Origin: Paraburkholderia sediminicola
Lineage (GTDB): Bacteria; Pseudomonadota; Gammaproteobacteria; Burkholderiales; Burkholderiaceae
Assembly: GCF_902859805.1 (NCBI RefSeq)
Contig: NZ_CADIKC010000004.1
Coordinates: forward strand, 434,001-498,000
Direction: 5' to 3'
DNA: 64,000 nt
Shown here piece by piece: positions 16,861 through 24,925 of the stretch (the stretch's first letter is position 1; every line of letters begins with the position of its first letter). Both the position numbers and the translations under genes were made by a program. Under the pieces are notes generated by a model. It worked only from the letters and a program-made list of their open reading frames with translations. It had not been told where the DNA came from and searched no databases.

Positions 16861-17811
16861 GTGAAGATTGCGATTCTGGGTGCGGGGGCGCTGGGCTGTG
16901 CCATTGGGGCGGCGCTGACCGAAGGCGGCAACGAGGTCTGGTTGCTGAACCGTTCGCTAGTGCATGTCGAGGCGATGAGGCGCAATGGTCTACAGGTGGA
17001 CCATGCGAATGGCTCCCGTCGCGTGAAGGTCCGCGCGGCAACGCAGGCGACCGAGGCCGGTGTTGTCGATCTGGTCGTCGTGCTGGTCAAATCATTTCAT
17101 ACCGATGCAGCGATGCGCGGCGCACTGGAGCTGATCGGACCCGAAACGCTGGTCCTGTCGTTGCAGAACGGCCTGGGGCACGAAGATGTGCTCGCCGGCA
17201 TCGTGGGACGCGAGCGCGTGCTGGCTGGCAAGACGTACGTTGGCGGCGTGATGCGCAACCCGGGCCACATCGAGTCAGGCGTTACCGGCAAGGCCACCTA
17301 CATCGGCGAACTCGACGGCCGGATTACCTCCCGCGCGACGGCGCTCGCCGAAACCTTCAACGCCGCCGGACTGGCCACCACGGTCAGCGACAACATCGTC
17401 GGCACGATGTGGGACAAGTTGCTGGTCAATGTCGCGACTGGCGCGCTGACCGGTATCACCGGCCTCACGTACGGCCAACTCTACGACGAAGCGCTTCTGA
17501 AGACGACCGCGCTCGCAGCGGTCGCCGAGGCGATGGCGGTCGCGCACGCAGCCGGTGTGAAGCTCTCCACCACTGATCCCGAACGCCCGTGGACGCTCGC
17601 CGGAGAAGGACTCTCCCCCGCCTTCAAGACCTCGATGTTGCAAAGCCTCGAGAAGGGCTCCATCACCGAAATCGACTTTATCAACGGCGCGGTTGTGCGC
17701 TGGGGACAACGGCACGGCGTGCCGACCCCGGTCAACGCGACGCTGGTCGCCTGCATCAAGGGCATCGAGCGTGCCATGACCGACCGACAACATAAGGAGA
17801 CAACCACATGA
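16861..17811 (+). CDS. Ketopantoate reductase-family dehydrogenase (PanE/ApbA-like)
   Basis: A 316-residue two-domain NAD(P)-dependent 2-hydroxyacid/ketoacid reductase. The Rossmann motif ILGAGALGCAIGAAL begins at residue 4; the C-terminal domain has the catalytic-Lys region MWDKLLVNVATGALTGI. The start is the GTG at 16861, six bases after AAGGAG. It opens an operon with VOC, MaoC, CoA-transferase and AroE-like genes, so here it more probably reduces or oxidises a pathway intermediate than serves pantothenate synthesis. It overlaps the next gene by four bases. Confidence 0.9.
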   Translation: MKIAILGAGALGCAIGAALTEGGNEVWLLNRSLVHVEAMRRNGLQVDHANGSRRVKVRAATQATEAGVVDLVVVLVKSFHTDAAMRGALELIGPETLVLSLQNGLGHEDVLAGIVGRERVLAGKTYVGGVMRNPGHIESGVTGKATYIGELDGRITSRATALAETFNAAGLATTVSDNIVGTMWDKLLVNVATGALTGITGLTYGQLYDEALLKTTALAAVAEAMAVAHAAGVKLSTTDPERPWTLAGEGLSPAFKTSMLQSLEKGSITEIDFINGAVVRWGQRHGVPTPVNATLVACIKGIERAMTDRQHKETTT

Positions 17812-18200
17812 ACGGCAGCAAGGCCTATCTGGAGCACGTCGCCATCTGGGTGAAAGATATTCACTGGCATATCCGTTTTTTCGAAGACGTGCTCGGCATG
17901 ACGATGCGCGAAGTCGACGGCACGGTCGACGAACCCCGGCAGTACTGGACGCTCGGCGGTCTGCAATTCATCCATAACCCGAACCATGACGCGCCTGAAG
18001 GCCGGCTCGGCCATCTCGGCGTGATGTGCGAAGACATGGAGGCGGCGCTCGCCGCCGCGCATCGATACGACGTCAGCGAAATGCCGCAGGGACGCAACTG
18101 GTTGCGCCTGCCGGACGGACTCGCCGTCGAGCTGATCCAGGCCAAGCCAGCCTCGTGCGTGGCGCGTGCACTGGACATCAACCCGCGCGCGGAGGCGTGA
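17808..18200 (+). CDS. VOC family protein
   Basis: A 130-residue single VOC domain with the usual ligands: His in LEHVAIWVKD (residue about 10), His in GHLGVMCED (about 65) and Glu in LAVELIQ (about 111). Such proteins act as epimerases, lyases or isomerases on 2-oxo or CoA-linked acids. It overlaps the PanE-like gene by four bases (ATGA) and is followed one base later by the MaoC gene, so it belongs to the same translationally coupled pathway. The substrate is unknown. Confidence 0.88.
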   Translation: MNGSKAYLEHVAIWVKDIHWHIRFFEDVLGMTMREVDGTVDEPRQYWTLGGLQFIHNPNHDAPEGRLGHLGVMCEDMEAALAAAHRYDVSEMPQGRNWLRLPDGLAVELIQAKPASCVARALDINPRAEA

Positions 18201-18201
18201 C

Positions 18202-18660
18202 ATGACGATCGTCGATAAATACTGGGACGATGCCCGCGAAGGCGACGAATGCGTAAGCCCGACTTACACGGTGACCAAGGAACGCATTCTGGCTTACGCC
18301 GATCTCACGGGCGATCACACACCGGTCCACGTAGACGAGGCATACGCGAACGCGAGCCACTTCGGATCGATCGTCGCACACGGCCTGTTCGGCTTGTCTA
18401 TCGCCGATGGCCTCAAGACTCAAAGCACCTACCGTTTCCTGCCGGGTATGTCGCTCGGCTGGACGTGGGATTTCAACCTGCCGATCAAGGTCAACGATCT
18501 GCTGCACGTGAAATTCCGCGTGGGCACGATGCGCGCGAGCAAAAGCCGTCCAGACTGGGGCATCGTCGTGCTGCCCTCCGAACTGATCAATCAGGATGGC
18601 CAGGTTGTCCAGCACGGCGAACATCGTCTGATGGTGCCACGCCGACCGGGAGCGTTCTGA
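18202..18660 (+). CDS. MaoC-family (R)-enoyl-CoA hydratase-like dehydratase
   Basis: A 152-residue single hot-dog protein with the hydratase-2 catalytic pattern ADLTGDHTPVHVDEAYA (the Asp and His of the GD-x2-P-x-H motif) and FGSIVAHGLFGLS. It should hydrate or dehydrate an enoyl-CoA or beta-hydroxyacyl-CoA. The ATG at 18202 is preferred because it starts one base after the previous stop. The neighbouring CoA-transferase would supply the CoA thioester, as in mesaconate/citramalate-type pathways, but that parallel is only structural. Confidence 0.9.
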   Translation: MTIVDKYWDDAREGDECVSPTYTVTKERILAYADLTGDHTPVHVDEAYANASHFGSIVAHGLFGLSIADGLKTQSTYRFLPGMSLGWTWDFNLPIKVNDLLHVKFRVGTMRASKSRPDWGIVVLPSELINQDGQVVQHGEHRLMVPRRPGAF

Positions 18661-19880
18661 TGCAAGCCCGTCCTCTCGAAGGTATTCGCGTCGTCGACTA
18701 CAGCCACTTTCTGGCCGGCCCGTACGTGGGGCGCTGCCTCGCGGCGCTCGGCGCCGAAGTCATCAAGGTCGAACGTCCGGTCAGCGGCGACGCTGGACGT
18801 CAACACGCCACCGTGCTCGATGATGAGCAGAGCGGCTACTTCCTGCAGCTCAACATGGGCAAGCGCGGCGTTAGCGTCAACATGAAGGACGCTCGCGGCA
18901 GGGAATTCATCCAGCGTCTGTGCGACTCGGCGGACGTGTTTGTCGAGAACTATCGGCCCGGCGCGCTGAACAAGCTCGGGCTCGGCTATGACGAGTTGTC
19001 CGCACGCAATCCGGGCCTCGTCTACTGCTCGATCTCGGCATACGGCCATACGGGACCGGACGCGCATCGCGCCGGCTTCGGCCTGATTGCCGAAGCGAAG
19101 AGCGGGATCATGCAGATGATCGGCAATCCCGGCGAGCCACCACCGCTGATGCGCATCTCGCTTGGCGACATGTACACCGGCATTCACGCGGTGGCGGCGA
19201 TCAACGCAGCACTGCTCGGCCGCGTTACGAGCGGCCGGGGCCAGCACATCGATATGGCGCTGTATGACACGCTGGTGTCGATGCACGAATACGCGGTGCA
19301 GTGCTATACGATGCAAGGCATCGTCCCCGAGCAGACCGGCCACGACATGCCGACGTCGACGCTCTATGGTGTCTTCCGTGCGGCTGACGGCGACCTTGTG
19401 ATCGCCGCGCAAGTAGACGACGCGTGGAAGCGCTTCGCAGCGCTGATCGAAGCGCATGGCGGCCCCGCTGGCTTCGGCACCGATGCGCGTTTTCACACCC
19501 TCGCGGGACGCAATACGAACCGGCTGGAGATTCTGTCCATCGTGAAGCCCTGGGTGGCCGACAAGCCGGTCGCGCAGGTGCTGGCTCTCCTCGATGGCAT
19601 TGACGTGCCTTGTGCGAAAGTGCAACGCATCGACGAAGTGCTCAGCGATCCACAGATCGTCGCGCGAGGCATGGTTGTCGAGCAGGAGCACCCGCGTTAC
19701 GGGAAGTTGCGTCTGCCGAACCTGCCGTTCCGATTCTCCGATTGCGACACGACGATTCGCGAGGTTGCGCCCGATCTCGGTCAACACAACGCGGAAGTCG
19801 CGCGGTCGCTGGGCTTCAGCGCCGCCGAAATCGACGCAATGCAAACCGATGGTGTGCTGTATTCAAAGCTGAGGCCGTGA
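18660..19880 (+). CDS. CaiB/BaiF family (class III) CoA-transferase
   Basis: A 406-residue family III CoA-transferase. Recognised by LAGPYVGRCLAALGAEVIKV at residues ~17-36, the catalytic Asp in SLGDMYTGIHAVAAINAAL (~170) and RGQHIDMALYDTLVSM. It moves CoA between carboxylic acids without an ATP cost. The ATG at 18660 shares one base with the MaoC stop, and the next gene again overlaps by one base, so all five genes are tightly coupled. The acceptor acid cannot be inferred from sequence alone. Confidence 0.93.
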   Translation: MQARPLEGIRVVDYSHFLAGPYVGRCLAALGAEVIKVERPVSGDAGRQHATVLDDEQSGYFLQLNMGKRGVSVNMKDARGREFIQRLCDSADVFVENYRPGALNKLGLGYDELSARNPGLVYCSISAYGHTGPDAHRAGFGLIAEAKSGIMQMIGNPGEPPPLMRISLGDMYTGIHAVAAINAALLGRVTSGRGQHIDMALYDTLVSMHEYAVQCYTMQGIVPEQTGHDMPTSTLYGVFRAADGDLVIAAQVDDAWKRFAALIEAHGGPAGFGTDARFHTLAGRNTNRLEILSIVKPWVADKPVAQVLALLDGIDVPCAKVQRIDEVLSDPQIVARGMVVEQEHPRYGKLRLPNLPFRFSDCDTTIREVAPDLGQHNAEVARSLGFSAAEIDAMQTDGVLYSKLRP

Positions 19881-20713
19881 TGACTGACCAGTACGCCGTG
19901 ATCGGTAATCCAATCGGCCATACGAAATCTCCGCTGATTCACGGCCTCTTTGCGCAAGAGACACAGCAGGACATGTCCTATACGGCCATCGAGGGTTCCG
20001 TTGAGCCGCAGGATGCCTTCGCCGGGACCGTACATGCGTTCGCTGCGGCGGGCGGCAAGGGCATGAACGTGACCGCGCCATTCAAGCTTAAGGCGTTCGC
20101 GATCGCCGATGAGCGCAGCGAGCGCGCCGCACTCGCTGGCGCGGCCAACGCGCTGAGCTTCAAGGACGGCCGGATCGTTGCCGAGAACTTCGACGGTGTC
20201 GGCCTGCTGCGCGACATTGAAGTCAACCTGAACCTGCCGATGGCCGGCAAGCGCGTGCTGGTTCTTGGAGCGGGGGGCGCGGTGCGTGGCGCATTGCTAC
20301 CGTTCATCGCGGCTCGCCCTGCTGAACTGGTCATCGCAAACAGGGACATCGCCAAGGTAAAGGCCCTGGCGGCGCAAGTCGCCGCCGGGGGGCCCCTGAT
20401 CGCCTGCGGCTACAGCGAGCTTGAAGCGATGGGACGCTTCGACCTGGTGGTCAATGCGACATCGGCCAGCCTTACCGGCGAGTTGCCGCCGGTTACGCCG
20501 AGCGTTTTCAGCCCCACGGGTGTGGCTTATGAACTCGCCTACGGCAAGCGACTGACGCCTTTCCTGAGACTCGCACGCAATGCGGGCGTGGAGAGCGTCG
20601 CGGACGGTGTCGGCATGCTAGTGGAACAGGCCGCGGCAGCCTTCACCTGGTGGCGCGGCGTGCAACCCGAGACGCGGGCCGTGATCGAACGACTCACCGT
20701 GTCACTCGACTGA
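19880..20713 (+). CDS. Shikimate dehydrogenase-like protein (AroE paralogue)
   Basis: A 277-residue AroE-family oxidoreductase: substrate domain with NPIGHTKSPLIH and NVTAPFK (catalytic Lys), NFDGVG (catalytic Asp), then the Rossmann motif VLGAGGAVRGALLPF. Two substrate-pocket positions differ from true AroE: the first Ser of the HSxSP loop is Thr, and the Thr of NTDG is Phe. This, and its place at the end of a catabolic-looking operon, suggests it acts on a quinate-like or other hydroxy-acid substrate rather than in aromatic amino-acid synthesis. The start overlaps the CoA-transferase stop by one base. Confidence 0.88.
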   Translation: MTDQYAVIGNPIGHTKSPLIHGLFAQETQQDMSYTAIEGSVEPQDAFAGTVHAFAAAGGKGMNVTAPFKLKAFAIADERSERAALAGAANALSFKDGRIVAENFDGVGLLRDIEVNLNLPMAGKRVLVLGAGGAVRGALLPFIAARPAELVIANRDIAKVKALAAQVAAGGPLIACGYSELEAMGRFDLVVNATSASLTGELPPVTPSVFSPTGVAYELAYGKRLTPFLRLARNAGVESVADGVGMLVEQAAAAFTWWRGVQPETRAVIERLTVSLD

Positions 20714-20882
20714 TCGCGCAGCGGAGACCGTCCTTACGCTGAGTGGCATCCCTTTGACCCGCTCTGCGTTTGCGCTTTCGCACGTGGTACCTGAACGGTG
20801 GTAATGGGCTCGATTGCCCGTTTCAAAGTGCGGAGCGGCCGTTCGAATGTCCACCCGAAATCACGGGCGATTGTCCGAAACT

Positions 20883-20922
20883 GGCCGAACTCAGCCGGAT
20901 GGTGATCGGCTCAGTTCGACCC
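20883..20922 (+). repeat. Dispersed intergenic repeat copy
   Basis: GGCCGAACTCAGCCGGATGG then ATCGGCTCAGTTCGACCC, nearly identical to the 10636 copy; preceded by AGCGGCCGTTCG, a shoulder shared with the 1038 copy. It lies between two convergent genes (20713 and 21000). Confidence 0.8.
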
Positions 20923-20999
20923 GTTGCAGCCCCTGCCGAGTGGCAGCTTCGGAGCAGTCAATTTTAGGGCACTCTCGATCAATGTTTATCCACCAACCC

Positions 21000-21905
21000 T
21001 CATTCCAGATACGGCGTCAGCACAACTTCGATCCATTTCATGAATGCGCGGACCCGGCGCGACAGATTGCTCCGATGTGCTACGACGAGGGACACCGCGA
21101 GCGCCCGGCGACGATAGTCGGGAATAACCTCCACAAGCGCCCCACTTTTCAGGTATCGGCCAATCCCCAGGAGTGGCGCCTGAATCAGGCCGAGGCCGGC
21201 GAGCGCAGCGGCTTCGTAGATCTGCGCGTTGTTGACGTGTAGCGTACCCGGCAACTGAAGCGTCGCGTAGCTGTCGCCGCTCGGATATTCCCATCCATAA
21301 GGTCTTGAGCCGAGCATCGGCGAAAAATGAATTGCCCGATGTTCCTGACGCTGGAGATCCTCTAGCGATCGAGGGACGCCGTGGAGCGCCAGATAGGCGG
21401 GACTGGCAGCGTTGACCATGCGCAGCAGGCCCAGTGGGCGGGCAATCAGCGTCTCGTCCCGTATCGGTCCAAGCCGCAATACACAGTCGAATCCCTCTTG
21501 AACCAGATCGACTTGCCGATCCGTACTCGACACCTCCAGCTCCAACTCGGGGTGAGTCGCCATGAACTCCGGCAAGGCGGGCATGATCGTGGTGCGCGCC
21601 ACTTCGGACGGAAGATCCACCCTTAGACGCCCGCGAAGTGCCACGTGCTCGCCTGCGAACATCGAGTGCAGGTCATCGACTTCAGCAAGCAGATCGCGGG
21701 CGCGCGCATGAAACGCACGTCCGTCCTCTGTCAACTGCACGCTGCGCGTCGTCCGGTGCAGGAGTCTGACACCGACATCTTCTTCCAGCTTCCTGACAAC
21801 CGTTGAGACCCTCCCTTTCTGGATGCCCAAGCTGTCGGCCGCGCGGGTGAAGCTCCCCATTTCCGCGACCGTTACGAATATGAGGAGGGGTTCGAGATTC
21901 TGCAT
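21000..21905 (-). CDS. LysR family transcriptional regulator
   Basis: A 301-residue LysR regulator: helix-turn-helix at residues 3-60 (MGSFTRAADSLGIQKGRVST then VVRKLEEDVGVRLLHRTTRS) and a C-terminal effector domain (LRGRLRVDLPSEVARTTIMP). The AaeR/DsdC-like subgroup with LLHRTTRSVQLTEDG is common beside NmrA or redox genes. It is divergent from the NmrA-type gene at 22144, its probable target, with a 238-bp region between. Confidence 0.93.
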   Translation of the reverse strand: MQNLEPLLIFVTVAEMGSFTRAADSLGIQKGRVSTVVRKLEEDVGVRLLHRTTRSVQLTEDGRAFHARARDLLAEVDDLHSMFAGEHVALRGRLRVDLPSEVARTTIMPALPEFMATHPELELEVSSTDRQVDLVQEGFDCVLRLGPIRDETLIARPLGLLRMVNAASPAYLALHGVPRSLEDLQRQEHRAIHFSPMLGSRPYGWEYPSGDSYATLQLPGTLHVNNAQIYEAAALAGLGLIQAPLLGIGRYLKSGALVEVIPDYRRRALAVSLVVAHRSNLSRRVRAFMKWIEVVLTPYLE

Positions 21906-22143
21906 TTTCGCGCCTTGGTATTGTTCATCCCGTGGAGAACAGTCAGTTCATTTTACCGGCGTTTACCATATCTGAAAAACACAATAACCTTCGAAATTGA
22001 GACCCACATCGGAGAACAGCAAGTGACTGAAACTATGACCTTGCATCGCGCCCTGTGGGCCGGCCGGGTATCCGAGCCATTCTGCCGCCATTCGTTAAGC
22101 CAATCGGGGCAGTCGACTGTCCCTCAATATCCGGAGAAAGCAT

Positions 22144-23016
22144 ATGTTTTTAGTAACGGGAATCACGGGAAAAGTAGGCGGCGCAACGGCAGAACATCTG
22201 TTGGCGCACGGTAAGAAAGTACGCGCGCTGGTCCGCAATCGCGAGAAGGCGGCTCACTGGGCAAACCGGGGCGTGGAACTGGTAGACGGCGATTGGAATG
22301 ATTCGGCAGCCATCGGGCACGCGCTCAAAGGCGTCGAAGGCGCGTTCGTCATGTTGCCGGCTGTCTGGGCGCCGTCGCCCGATTTCAAAGAGGCCAGGGG
22401 CGTGATTGCAAACTATGTCGAGGCTCTCACCAGGGCATCGCCGCCGCGAGTGGTTGCGCTTTCGTCGATGGGGGCGAACAGAACCAGCGGGCTCGGGATG
22501 ATCACGGCGCTGTCGCTTCTGGAGCAAGGATTTCGCGACCTGACATTGCCGATCGCTTATGTGCGCGCCGGCGGATTTTTCGAAAACTTCCTTTACGGCT
22601 TGCATGTTGCCCAAGGCGGCACGCTTCCCGTCTGCTACAACCCGACCGATCGGAAATCGACCATGGTCGCGACCAGCGACATCGGCGCCGAAGTCACAGC
22701 GCTTCTGACCGGGCCGGCATGGTCAGGGCATCTCGCCATCGAGCTCGGTTCGATGGTCAGTGCGGATGAAGTAGCGACGCAATTGGGTGAAGTTCTGAAG
22801 GTCGACGTCAACGCCTTTGCTGTACCGCGGGCCGGGTGGCCGGCAGCGTTCGAGCAGCTCGGCGTTCCGAAGGGCCAGACGGGACCGGCCGAAGCGGTGT
22901 ATGACGCCGTCAACTCGGGCTGGATGGACCTCGGCGTCGAGGGTACAGAGCACGTCCCGGGCGCGACGTCTGCCCGCGATGTCTTCGCGGCGGCCCTGAA
23001 GGCCGCTACAGAATAG
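22144..23016 (+). CDS. NmrA/HSCARG-like NAD(P)-binding protein
   Basis: A 290-residue atypical SDR of the NmrA type: TGITGKVGGATAEHLLAHG near residues 5-23, ALSSMGANR in place of a catalytic Tyr-Lys pair, and no YxxxK, as in redox sensors and NAD(P)H-quinone oxidoreductase-like members. A GGAG site precedes the ATG. The divergent LysR gene at 21905 is the likely regulator. The role may be NADPH sensing or reduction of quinones. Confidence 0.9.
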   Translation: MFLVTGITGKVGGATAEHLLAHGKKVRALVRNREKAAHWANRGVELVDGDWNDSAAIGHALKGVEGAFVMLPAVWAPSPDFKEARGVIANYVEALTRASPPRVVALSSMGANRTSGLGMITALSLLEQGFRDLTLPIAYVRAGGFFENFLYGLHVAQGGTLPVCYNPTDRKSTMVATSDIGAEVTALLTGPAWSGHLAIELGSMVSADEVATQLGEVLKVDVNAFAVPRAGWPAAFEQLGVPKGQTGPAEAVYDAVNSGWMDLGVEGTEHVPGATSARDVFAAALKAATE

Positions 23017-23156
23017 GTCAGCGGATCAGCGATGGGATACGACTTTGGAAATCTACTCCGGGTATTCGTACTCCATCGTGATTCTGGCAGAGCAACCAGA
23101 AGAGCCCACTTCCATATGAAATGCGGCGTTCACACCAACAACTGTCGAGATCGACT

Positions 23157-23786
23157 ATGAAGGTTCTTGTTTTGGGTGCAACGGGCGGAACCGGGCGGCT
23201 GATCGTCCACGACGCCTTGGAGAAGGGTCATTCCGTAGTCGCGTTAGTTCGCTCGAAGGCGCGCGCGCCCGACTTCCCAGGCACAGACCTCATTGAAGGG
23301 GATGCCTGCGACGAAGGCGCCCTGATGCGCGCCTTGAAAGGCTGCGATGCCGTCGTCAGCTCGCTGGGCACGGGCGTTAGCCCTTTCAGCGAAGTCAGCG
23401 TTCTGACCGAAGCGACACGCGCGTTGCTCCCGGCGATGAGTCGCAGCGGCGTCCGCCGTCTGGTCTGCATCTCCGCCCTGGGGGTGGGAGATAGCCGCGG
23501 CCACGGCGGCTTCGTGTTCGACCGTCTATTCCAGCCGTTGCTGCTTCGCCATGCCTACAAAGACAAGGGGCGCCAGGAAGCCGCGATTCGCACCAGCTCA
23601 CTCGATTGGGTCTTAGTCCGGCCCGCGATGCTCACCAACGACCCAGCCCGCGGAAGCGTCAGGGCCATCGTTGACCTCGCCGACGTCAACGGCGGCAAGG
23701 TCGCACGCGCGGATGTCGCTCAGTTCGTGGTGGAGCAACTGGCGAAGGATACGTGGTTGAAACAGACACCCGTACTCCTATGGTGA
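23157..23786 (+). CDS. Atypical SDR / NAD(P)-binding protein
   Basis: A 209-residue protein opening with MKVLVLGATGGTGRLIVHDA, the dinucleotide-binding motif of atypical SDRs, followed by GDACDEGALMRALKGCDAVV and VRRLVCISALGVGDSRG. No catalytic Tyr-Lys pair is evident. The ATG at 23157 is the natural start; a longer frame from 23121 adds non-conserved residues. It lies 140 bp after the NmrA-like gene in the same direction. The function is uncertain (biliverdin-reductase or flavin-reductase-like folds look similar). Confidence 0.88.
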   Translation: MKVLVLGATGGTGRLIVHDALEKGHSVVALVRSKARAPDFPGTDLIEGDACDEGALMRALKGCDAVVSSLGTGVSPFSEVSVLTEATRALLPAMSRSGVRRLVCISALGVGDSRGHGGFVFDRLFQPLLLRHAYKDKGRQEAAIRTSSLDWVLVRPAMLTNDPARGSVRAIVDLADVNGGKVARADVAQFVVEQLAKDTWLKQTPVLLW

Positions 23787-23848
23787 GGACGGATCTCGTG
23801 GATCACGTTCTTCAACCACCTGGTAGTCAGGCGTACAAGAGGTCACGA

Positions 23849-23998
23849 ATGAACAAATAGGAAGGCAAGATTGCGCTCATCTCGGGGGGGCACAACCGGG
23901 ATGGGGGCGGCGATCGCGAAACGATTCCAGACAGAAGGGGCCACGGTGATCGCCACGGGCGCCAACCCGGAAACACTGGAGAAGGCCAAGAAGGAACC
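23849..23998 (+). pseudogene. Remnant of a short-chain dehydrogenase N-terminus
   Basis: From ATG 23849 the reading is M-N-K-stop-EGKIALISGG, then after a one-base shift in a G7 run (23884-23890) TTGMGAAIAKRFQTEGATV and on to KAKKE. This is the N-terminal ~50 residues of a classical SDR carrying a nonsense codon and a frameshift, and missing the rest of the gene. It runs in frame into the start region of the XRE-cupin gene. It is a dead fragment. Confidence 0.75.
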
Positions 23999-24026
23999 AT
24001 GGGCCTCGAAGTCCACTTCATTTTCT

Positions 24027-24602
24027 ATGTTCACCGAAATGAAAAAAAATATTCCATCGGCGCAATTCGGCGGCAAGATCCGCGCGCTGAGACAGCGGCT
24101 AAAGCTCACTCTTGACTGTACGGCACGGGCCGCAGGGATTTCGAAACCTTTCCTGTCACAGATAGAGCGCGGCTTGGCCATGCCCTCGATTGCCTCGTTG
24201 AAAGGCATTGCCGACGCGCTTGGTGTTGCCGTGCAATACTTTGTTGACGCTCCAAGCGAGCAGAAATTTGTGTGTCGGGGTGAGGAAGTGAGTTTCTTCG
24301 AGTTCGCGGATACCGCAAACTCGTTCGCCAGACTTACGCATAAGTCTGGAGGCCGGCGGCTTGAGGCCATCCTTGTGAGATTCCCGCCCTATCAGAGCGG
24401 ACCTGCCGATATGCCAACCAGCGCAGAAGAAGAGTTTCTTTACGTCACTTCAGGTGAAATTTCGTTGACTCTTGAGGGCAAGACATTTGTGCTCAAAACA
24501 GGGGACAGTGCGCATTACCAATCGACGCTGCCCCAAGGATGGTTGAATAACCAATCCACTGAGGCGCTTGCGATCTGGGTCGGGACGCCGAACCTACTTT
24601 AA
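24027..24602 (+). CDS. XRE-family regulator with C-terminal cupin domain
   Basis: About 191 residues: helix-turn-helix (GKIRALRQRLKLTLDCTARA then AGISKPFLSQIERGLAMPSI) followed by a cupin sensor domain (EEFLYVTSGEISLTLEGKTF, GDSAHYQSTLPQGWLNNQ). Such regulators control catabolic or polyamine genes by binding small ligands in the cupin. The start is unclear: ATG 24027 and ATG 24039 both lack a good ribosome site and the frame is open upstream into the SDR remnant, so the native promoter and start may have been replaced. No obvious target is adjacent. Confidence 0.85.
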   Translation: MFTEMKKNIPSAQFGGKIRALRQRLKLTLDCTARAAGISKPFLSQIERGLAMPSIASLKGIADALGVAVQYFVDAPSEQKFVCRGEEVSFFEFADTANSFARLTHKSGGRRLEAILVRFPPYQSGPADMPTSAEEEFLYVTSGEISLTLEGKTFVLKTGDSAHYQSTLPQGWLNNQSTEALAIWVGTPNLL

Positions 24603-24925
24603 ATGTTGAAACAGAGTAATCGCAAGCCACCAATTTAGTACGATCGTCTGGGAGCCAACGATTTCGTGACCTTGAATCGTAACGCTGCGCAACCCGATCG
24701 AAGAATAATCGCCGTTCGCCAGGCTGCACTCAGCGCGCACAATGACCAGGGTGCGTTCGCGGTCCACGTCCAATAGGCAACTTGTGTGTTTTCCAGCAAA
24801 GTTGCGGAGCGACGATTGTCGACAATCTAGGGGCCAGCGTTGAACGTCCGTAAGTGGCCGAACTGGGACGGACAGCGACAGAAATCTGATCACATCGTTA
24901 CGCGCTGCATCGGAGAGGGGTGAGA
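24603..24925. other. Non-coding gap
   Basis: No gene supported. GTGGCCGAACTGGG at about 24854 resembles the left edge of the dispersed repeat. Confidence 0.45.

Noticed and set aside
18591..19844. 417-residue minus-strand open frame
   Set aside because: It is antisense to the CoA-transferase gene and has no recognisable motif.
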